From: Streptococcus troglodytae
GTDB taxonomy: Bacteria; Bacillota; Bacilli; Lactobacillales; Streptococcaceae
Assembly: GCF_002355215.1 (NCBI RefSeq)
Contig: NZ_AP014612.1
Coordinates: 1,674,001 to 1,738,000, forward strand
DNA length: 64,000 nucleotides
Direction: 5' to 3'
The notes below the pieces were generated by a model. It was not told the origin of the DNA. It ran no database searches and saw only the letters and a program-made list of their open reading frames with translations. The first letter of the stretch is position 1. Each line of letters starts with the position of its first letter. A program made the translations under genes and the position numbers. Shown piece after piece: positions 60,712 to 64,000 of the stretch.

Positions 60712-60828
60712 ATGGAAAGCTTAAGACCTTTGAGATCGTCAAATCTTCTCCTATCGGACTGGGAAGTTAGCAATTCAGCAATCAGGGTAAAAATTGTGGA
60801 AACCTCTTACCAGTCATTCGGTTTATGA
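60712..60828 (+). CDS. Possible 38-residue ORF after the epimerase
   Basis: Starts MESLRPLRSSNLLLSDWE and has AAGGAG at good spacing, 20 bases past the epimerase stop. No family recognised; it may be the first part of a decayed gene, as the following 500 bases hold other fragments. Confidence 0.3.
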   Translation: MESLRPLRSSNLLLSDWEVSNSAIRVKIVETSYQSFGL

Positions 60829-60904
60829 TATCATTTAAGTCTCTTTGTAAGGAAAGACTAATTGGCTTGATACCGCTGAATATTAGAGACATGGAAACTC
60901 AGAA

Positions 60905-61069
60905 AAATTTATCGTCAATACCCTCAAACGGCTAGAAAAAGAAGTCCATCTGATGGAAGCTATCTATCTTGCCGATAGATGGTTCCCGCTTTTGCGTTCT
61001 GCTAAGACAATTACACAAACTGTTAACAATAGACTAAACAATCGCAATCTTAAAAAACTCAACCCTTGA
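60905..61069 (+). pseudogene. Unidentified gene remnant
   Basis: An open stretch without a start: KFIVNTLKRLEKEVHLMEA, IYLADRWFPLLRSAKTITQ, TVNNRLNNRNLKKLNP-stop. It has protein-like composition but no recognised family; it may be a transposase or other C-terminal piece. Confidence 0.35.
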
Positions 61070-61165
61070 TCAATCTTCTACAAAAACGTGAACTTGCTAC
61101 TACAGATATGATAGAGCCGGTTTTTTTAAGTTTTATGGACTACACCATAGCTGATAACTAAACTT

Positions 61166-61230
61166 AAAGATAGACATAACAACAAGTGTAAAATCTAAAC
61201 CGAGCATTTCAGAATCCAGAATAACAGAAA
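61166..61230 (-). pseudogene. Fragment of a diverged azlC copy
   Basis: Minus-strand translation VILDSEMLGLDFTLVVMSIFK aligns with SVIPNPEMLGLDFALVAMFVSIFE of the intact azlC at 56251-56318. At DNA level about 50 of 65 positions appear to agree by eye. No further azlC sequence is seen on either side. Confidence 0.65.
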
Positions 61231-61299
61231 ACCATTCTTGATACTGTACAGTCATAGGAGATAATGATATAATCGGCATATTGGAGGAATTGAACCATC

Positions 61300-62202
61300 A
61301 TGACAATAAAAGAAGATTTAGGACGGCGGATTAAAGCAGAAAGGAATCGCAAGCAACTCACACAGAGCCTTTTGTGCGGAGACGAAGCAAAGCTGACCAT
61401 TCGTCAGCTTCAGCGGATTGAGGGCGGGCAGTCTTTGCCGACTTTAGAAAAATTAGAATTCATTGCTGAGCGTTTAGGAGTGAAAATCGCTAATTTGCTA
61501 GAAGGTGAGGACATCCAGATACCAGACCATTACTGGGAGTTAAAGGGACAAATCGTGAAATTCCCTACCTATGCCGATAAGGAAAGGCTCCAGCAGAAGC
61601 AGGAGCTGATCGAAGAAATCTATGACAAATACTTTGACATCCTGCCCGAGGATGAACTGCTCTTTTTGGATCTGTCAGAGAATATCCTAGAGAGTTCCCA
61701 TCAAAAGGACATTCCTAACATTGAGGAGATTTACGACGATGCCCTTGAGCAAGTCCTCAAAAAGGAGACTTTTGCCTTTAATGACTATCTTTACATGAGC
61801 TATTTTTTACAGAAGTGCGGAAAAACAGCGGTCTATGATCACGCAACCTTTAAGCTGCTTGAACAAAAATTGCTCAAGCAAGAGCTGACAGCAGAGGAAC
61901 TTTATAACATTGAATTTTTGATTGCTGTTATTGAGGCTGCTTCTGTTCATGTCCTTCATGATGATTACCAGAACCTTCTTCCTTTACTAGAGAAGGCTCA
62001 GCTAATTATCGATAAGGCTCAGCTCCCCACCTACAAACCAGCACTTTTGGAGCTTGAAGCCAAGTACTATATAAATGTTGTCAAGGATAAGGAAAAAGCC
62101 AAGGAACTCTACCAGCAAGCCTTGGTTATGGGCGAAATTCTCGGTGATCCTATTATCATTGCAGATGTTAAAATAGAGATGGCAAATGATGGGATAGACT
62201 AG
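61300..62202 (+). CDS. ComR-type Rgg-family pheromone regulator
   Basis: 300 residues, the ComR length. N-terminal helix-turn-helix (about 5-65: LGRRIKAERNRKQLTQSLL...LTIRQLQRIEGGQSLPTLEKLEFIAERLGVKIANLLEGE) followed by TPR-like helices, including TYADKERLQQKQELIEEIYDKYFDILPEDE, close in pattern to ComR. It is a paralogue rather than the competence ComR itself. Such cytoplasmic regulators bind an imported short peptide and then DNA. GGAGG lies 12 bases before the ATG, and TATAAT at 61268-61273. A tandem short-peptide gene follows. Confidence 0.85.
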   Translation: MTIKEDLGRRIKAERNRKQLTQSLLCGDEAKLTIRQLQRIEGGQSLPTLEKLEFIAERLGVKIANLLEGEDIQIPDHYWELKGQIVKFPTYADKERLQQKQELIEEIYDKYFDILPEDELLFLDLSENILESSHQKDIPNIEEIYDDALEQVLKKETFAFNDYLYMSYFLQKCGKTAVYDHATFKLLEQKLLKQELTAEELYNIEFLIAVIEAASVHVLHDDYQNLLPLLEKAQLIIDKAQLPTYKPALLELEAKYYINVVKDKEKAKELYQQALVMGEILGDPIIIADVKIEMANDGID

Positions 62203-62313
62203 CAGGGGGGACGTTGTTAAGTTTATAACTTTAGCGTCTATACTTTTAAAGCAAGGAGTGAAATCACCAGTACACAAAGGATTACTCTCTTTAAAAAAAC
62301 ATTCTTTTTACAA

Positions 62314-62360
62314 GAGGTGACACCAATGTCGTTGTTGCTTTGAGGAATCTGGGGTAGAAT
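62314..62360 (+). promoter_or_regulatory. ComR-box-like element and -10 box before the peptide gene
   Basis: GACA-CCAA-TGTC (62319-62330) is the core of the ComR box (GACA-N4-TGTC); outer arms are weak. TAGAAT at 62355-62360 lies 24 bases past the core (19 past a 20-bp full box), comparable with ComR-dependent promoters. Confidence 0.55.
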
Positions 62361-62392
62361 GGACTCATCAAATGAAAGGAAGTTTTTATCAA

Positions 62393-62458
62393 ATGAACTT
62401 GAAAAAAGTATTGGAAGTCTTAACTACCCTTGTTCTTTTAGGAATGGTAATATACTAA
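62393..62458 (+). CDS. Short hydrophobic peptide, candidate pheromone precursor
   Basis: 21 residues: MNLKKVLEVLT then TLVLLGMVIY. AAAGGAAG lies 10 bases upstream. Basic N-terminus and hydrophobic C-terminus resemble SHP/ComS precursors, whose last 7-8 residues form the signal. It follows the ComR-like gene in tandem, like comRS, and has its own ComR-box-like promoter. It lacks the WW of XIP, so specificity would differ. An in-frame ATG at 62372 is too near the -10 box. Confidence 0.55.
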   Translation: MNLKKVLEVLTTLVLLGMVIY

Positions 62459-62527
62459 TAATTAATATTGTTAGGAATGATTCATCTGGGGTGAGCCGGC
62501 TTGACAATTCCCAATAGTATACTAACT

Positions 62528-62591
62528 AGCTCTGTAATATCTATGGCAGGTATATTCGCTTGCTAAGGGTATTACAGGGCTTTTCTTTTTT
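62528..62591 (+). terminator. Terminator after the pheromone-like gene
   Basis: AGCTCTGTAATATC (62528) pairs with GGTATTACAGGGCT (62568) with only wobbles, and TTTTCTTTTTT follows. Confidence 0.8.
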
Positions 62592-62640
62592 GATTTATTA
62601 GATCAGCACAGAACACTTTTTACTGTAACTTATTCAAATA

Positions 62641-62678
62641 AATAAACAAAAAGACAAACCTCCAAAAAGAAGTTTGTC
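62641..62678 (-). terminator. Terminator of the peptide operon
   Basis: On the minus strand GACAAACTTC pairs with GAGGTTTGTC (one wobble) around a short loop and is followed by TTTTTGTTTATT. It ends the aminotransferase-peptide operon. Confidence 0.75.
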
Positions 62679-62702
62679 CCCATCTTAAAGAATTCTATCT
62701 GT

Positions 62703-62843
62703 CTATGTCAGAACAGCGGCAAGTCCAGCTCCTGCTGCAACAACTCCCACTCCTGCCAGAACCCCATTATTAAAGTCATTAAGATTAACTCCATTCAATT
62801 CTTCAACTGTGACCTCTTCAAACATCAACTCTTTTTCCATCAT
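62703..62843 (-). CDS. RiPP-like precursor peptide (third in the operon)
   Basis: 46 residues (or 45 from the second ATG). Acidic leader MMEKELMFEEVTVEELNG, a linker VNLNDFNNG, and a hydrophobic Gly/Ala/Val core VLAGVGVVAAGAGLAAVLT ending in Thr. AAGGAG lies 5 bases before the first ATG. Its start overlaps the end of the membrane-protein gene by 26 bases. Shares the EELN motif with the two upstream peptides. Leader without Gly-Gly at the expected place. Candidate daptide-like precursor. Confidence 0.7.
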   Translation of the reverse strand: MMEKELMFEEVTVEELNGVNLNDFNNGVLAGVGVVAAGAGLAAVLT

Positions 62844-63057
62844 TTTTTCTCCTTCTTTTAATTTTTTGATTTGTTTTAAAATTTGCAACTGCAACTCCTG
62901 CTGTAAAAACAGCAAGAATCGACAGCATACTAATTAACAAAATTTGAAAATTCGTTAGTACCTCATGATTCTTTAAAAAACTTGAACCTAAATATACTAA
63001 TATTAATGTTATGAAAACTTCAAAATAGAATAGCTTTCTTGAAAGTAATATTTTCAC
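62818..63057 (-). CDS. Two-helix membrane protein in the peptide operon
   Basis: 79 residues from the GTG at 63057 (GAGAGGAG upstream). Two membrane helices (FYFEVFITLILVYLGSSFL and QILLISMLSILAVFTAGVAVA) and a strongly basic C-terminal tail (KIKRRRKNDGKR). Between two precursor genes, so an immunity or export accessory role is plausible; no family recognised. Confidence 0.65.
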   Translation of the reverse strand: MKILLSRKLFYFEVFITLILVYLGSSFLKNHEVLTNFQILLISMLSILAVFTAGVAVANFKTNQKIKRRRKNDGKRVDV

Positions 63058-63074
63058 AGCAACTCCTCTCTATA

Positions 63075-63224
63075 TTAAGTGATAGCAACAGCAACAGCTA
63101 AACTTCCTCCTGCGCCTACTGCTACCCCTAAAGCATAAGACCCCCATCCATTTAATTCTTCTGAAGTAATTTCATCAAATTCTAAAACAGGCAGCTTTGT
63201 CTCATTTTTATTTTGTCCTTTCAT
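63075..63224 (-). CDS. RiPP-like precursor peptide (second in the operon)
   Basis: 49 residues. Leader MKGQNKNETKLPVLEFDE then ITSEELNGW, followed by a core GSYALGVAVGAGGSLAVAVAIT, Gly/Ala/Val-rich and ending in Thr. Strong Shine-Dalgarno GGGAGGTGAT. 42 bases after the first peptide gene and 17 before the membrane-protein gene. The core could form a hydrophobic helix with small residues on one face. Too short for standard gene callers. Confidence 0.72.
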   Translation of the reverse strand: MKGQNKNETKLPVLEFDEITSEELNGWGSYALGVAVGAGGSLAVAVAIT

Positions 63225-63266
63225 TCTATCACCTCCCTTCAAAATTATATTAGAAATTTGATTAAG

Positions 63267-63386
63267 CTATAAAATGACTGGCTGTAATAATGCTTGCCAA
63301 ATTAACTTTCCAAAGTTAGTGTTTAATTCGTCAACTTCAATTTCTTGATAAAGGTTCACATTAGACATTTGCTTCTTTTCTTCCAT
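63267..63386 (-). CDS. Short peptide with the same leader motif (first in the operon)
   Basis: 39 residues: MEEKKQMSNVNLYQEIEVDELN then TNFGKLIWQALLQPVIL. Shine-Dalgarno AGGGGGTGAT, nearly the same as that of the second peptide. The leader motif E-[IV]-x-x-[ED]-E/D-L-N is shared, but the C-terminal part lacks the Gly/Ala core and the terminal Thr. It may be a different product, a helper peptide or a decayed copy. Confidence 0.6.
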   Translation of the reverse strand: MEEKKQMSNVNLYQEIEVDELNTNFGKLIWQALLQPVIL

Positions 63387-63428
63387 TTCATCACCCCCTT
63401 TCAAAGTTTTTATCTCTAAAAACTGAGC

Positions 63429-64000
63429 TTAAAAGGAATTTTGACTTTCAATTTTTTTAGAAATCAATTTGAGAGCTTTTTCTAAAACATTTAGATTAAT
63501 ATTAATCGGTGGCATAATAGACAGTCCCTCTTCTTCTTCATTAACGTAAAGATAAGTAAGTATCCCAAGTTTTTCTAACGACTTCATTAGCTGTAACGAT
63601 TGGTTGCTTTCTGTCCTAATCGCTGTCATAATTCCCTGATTACGGTAGAACACATTTTGTGAATCTAAGACATTTGAAATACTATCAGAAATATCTTTGA
63701 CTTTGCCTTCTATAACGTCTCTAGACTTAAGATAGTAATCCAGAACAATATTAGCCGACTCTAATCCTAAAAGATTCCCATTTTGAGTTGAGAAGTGCTC
63801 CATCGTTTTGGGATTTTTCTGTAATTTTGCGTCAACTTCTTCATTAACACAGACGCAGCCAAAAGATGTAATGCCGTTATTAATAGCTTTACTGAGGCAT
63901 AAAATATCCGGTTTTTCAGATAACTGTTGGAAATAAAACGGCTTCCCTGTTTTAAAAAATCCAGTAGCTACCTCATCAAAGACAATCAAGACTTGATTTT
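63429..64000 (-). CDS. Class III PLP-dependent aminotransferase (C-terminal part)
   Basis: The gene enters from the right edge; about 190 residues are visible. VLIVFDEVATGFFKTG is the class III motif with the PLP-ring Asp, and the following LCLSKAINNGITSFGCV holds the Schiff-base Lys. The C-terminal small domain is complete. The closest general type is ornithine/DAPA/GSA-aminotransferase-like. It lies 42 bases before the first peptide gene with no terminator between, so it is in the same operon and may modify the peptides. Confidence 0.85.
   Translation of the reverse strand, partial: NQVLIVFDEVATGFFKTGKPFYFQQLSEKPDILCLSKAINNGITSFGCVCVNEEVDAKLQKNPKTMEHFSTQNGNLLGLESANIVLDYYLKSRDVIEGKVKDISDSISNVLDSQNVFYRNQGIMTAIRTESNQSLQLMKSLEKLGILTYLYVNEEEEGLSIMPPININLNVLEKALKLISKKIESQNSF

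Noticed and set aside
62372..62392. Earlier in-frame ATG for the pheromone-like peptide
   Set aside because: It lies 11 bases past the -10 box with no room for a ribosome site; the ATG at 62393 has AAAGGAAG.
62501..62527. TTGACA/TATACT pair as a second promoter after the peptide gene
   Set aside because: The spacer is only 11 bases, too short for a sigma-70-type promoter.

Overview
The window is a low-GC Firmicute chromosome segment that reads as Streptococcus, very probably Streptococcus mutans. Pointers are the mraY-pbp2x-ftsL-rsmH cell-wall block, a copYAZ operon, an NlmD-type mutacin with ComE direct repeats, the LCP protein BrpA, pyruvate formate-lyase, CppA, PepX and a RocS-type chromosome protein. 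The species call rests on protein recognition, not on a database search.

Layout. 1-3.6 kb: peptidoglycan and division genes, starting inside mraY. 3.9-6.8 kb: proBA and a PepSY lipoprotein. 7.2-10.6 kb: glyQS behind a glycine T-box. 10.6-15.9 kb: a TetR gene divergent from a giant activase/2-hydroxyacyl-CoA dehydratase. 16-18 kb: nagA with a NagR-like site, then a gene-poor stretch with two tandem covarying hairpins. 18-22.4 kb: LytTR/DUF3021/ABC cassette, YgjV-like protein, HAD phosphatase. 22.6-26.3 kb: copper operon, then the mutacin with a small membrane (immunity?) gene. 26.6-32.4 kb: rimP-nusA-ylxR-ylxQ-infB-rbfA. 32.4-38.8 kb: tRNA-Ser, trmB, ccrZ, ecsAB, hit, brpA, tsaE. 38.9-47.3 kb: purine permease, DUF1361, HAD, XRE regulator, dinB, pfl, GNAT. 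47.4-60.7 kb: beta-lactamase-like protein, cppA, glpF, pepX, ybaB, rocS, flavoprotein, yjdF with leader RNA, azlCD, tsaD-rimI-tsaB-marR, and an epimerase behind a 40-bp perfect palindrome.

The most interesting part is the right end (60.7-64 kb). A scar with gene remnants is followed by a ComR-type regulator, a tandem 21-residue hydrophobic peptide gene behind a GACA-N4-TGTC (ComR-box-like) element, and, convergent to them, an operon holding a class III aminotransferase (cut by the window edge), three short peptides that share an acidic '[ED]ELN' leader motif, and a two-helix membrane protein. Two of the peptides end in a Gly/Ala/Val-rich core and a C-terminal Thr. That combination suggests a pheromone-controlled RiPP cluster, possibly daptide-like.

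Data quality matters here. pbp2x, proA, a DUF896 gene, the dehydratase, pfl and DUF1361 all carry frameshifts that are repaired by adding one base (two for DUF1361), mostly in short homopolymers. This looks like systematic undercalling in the assembly. ecsB instead has an in-frame stop, and a GNAT gene and an azlC copy are truly decayed.
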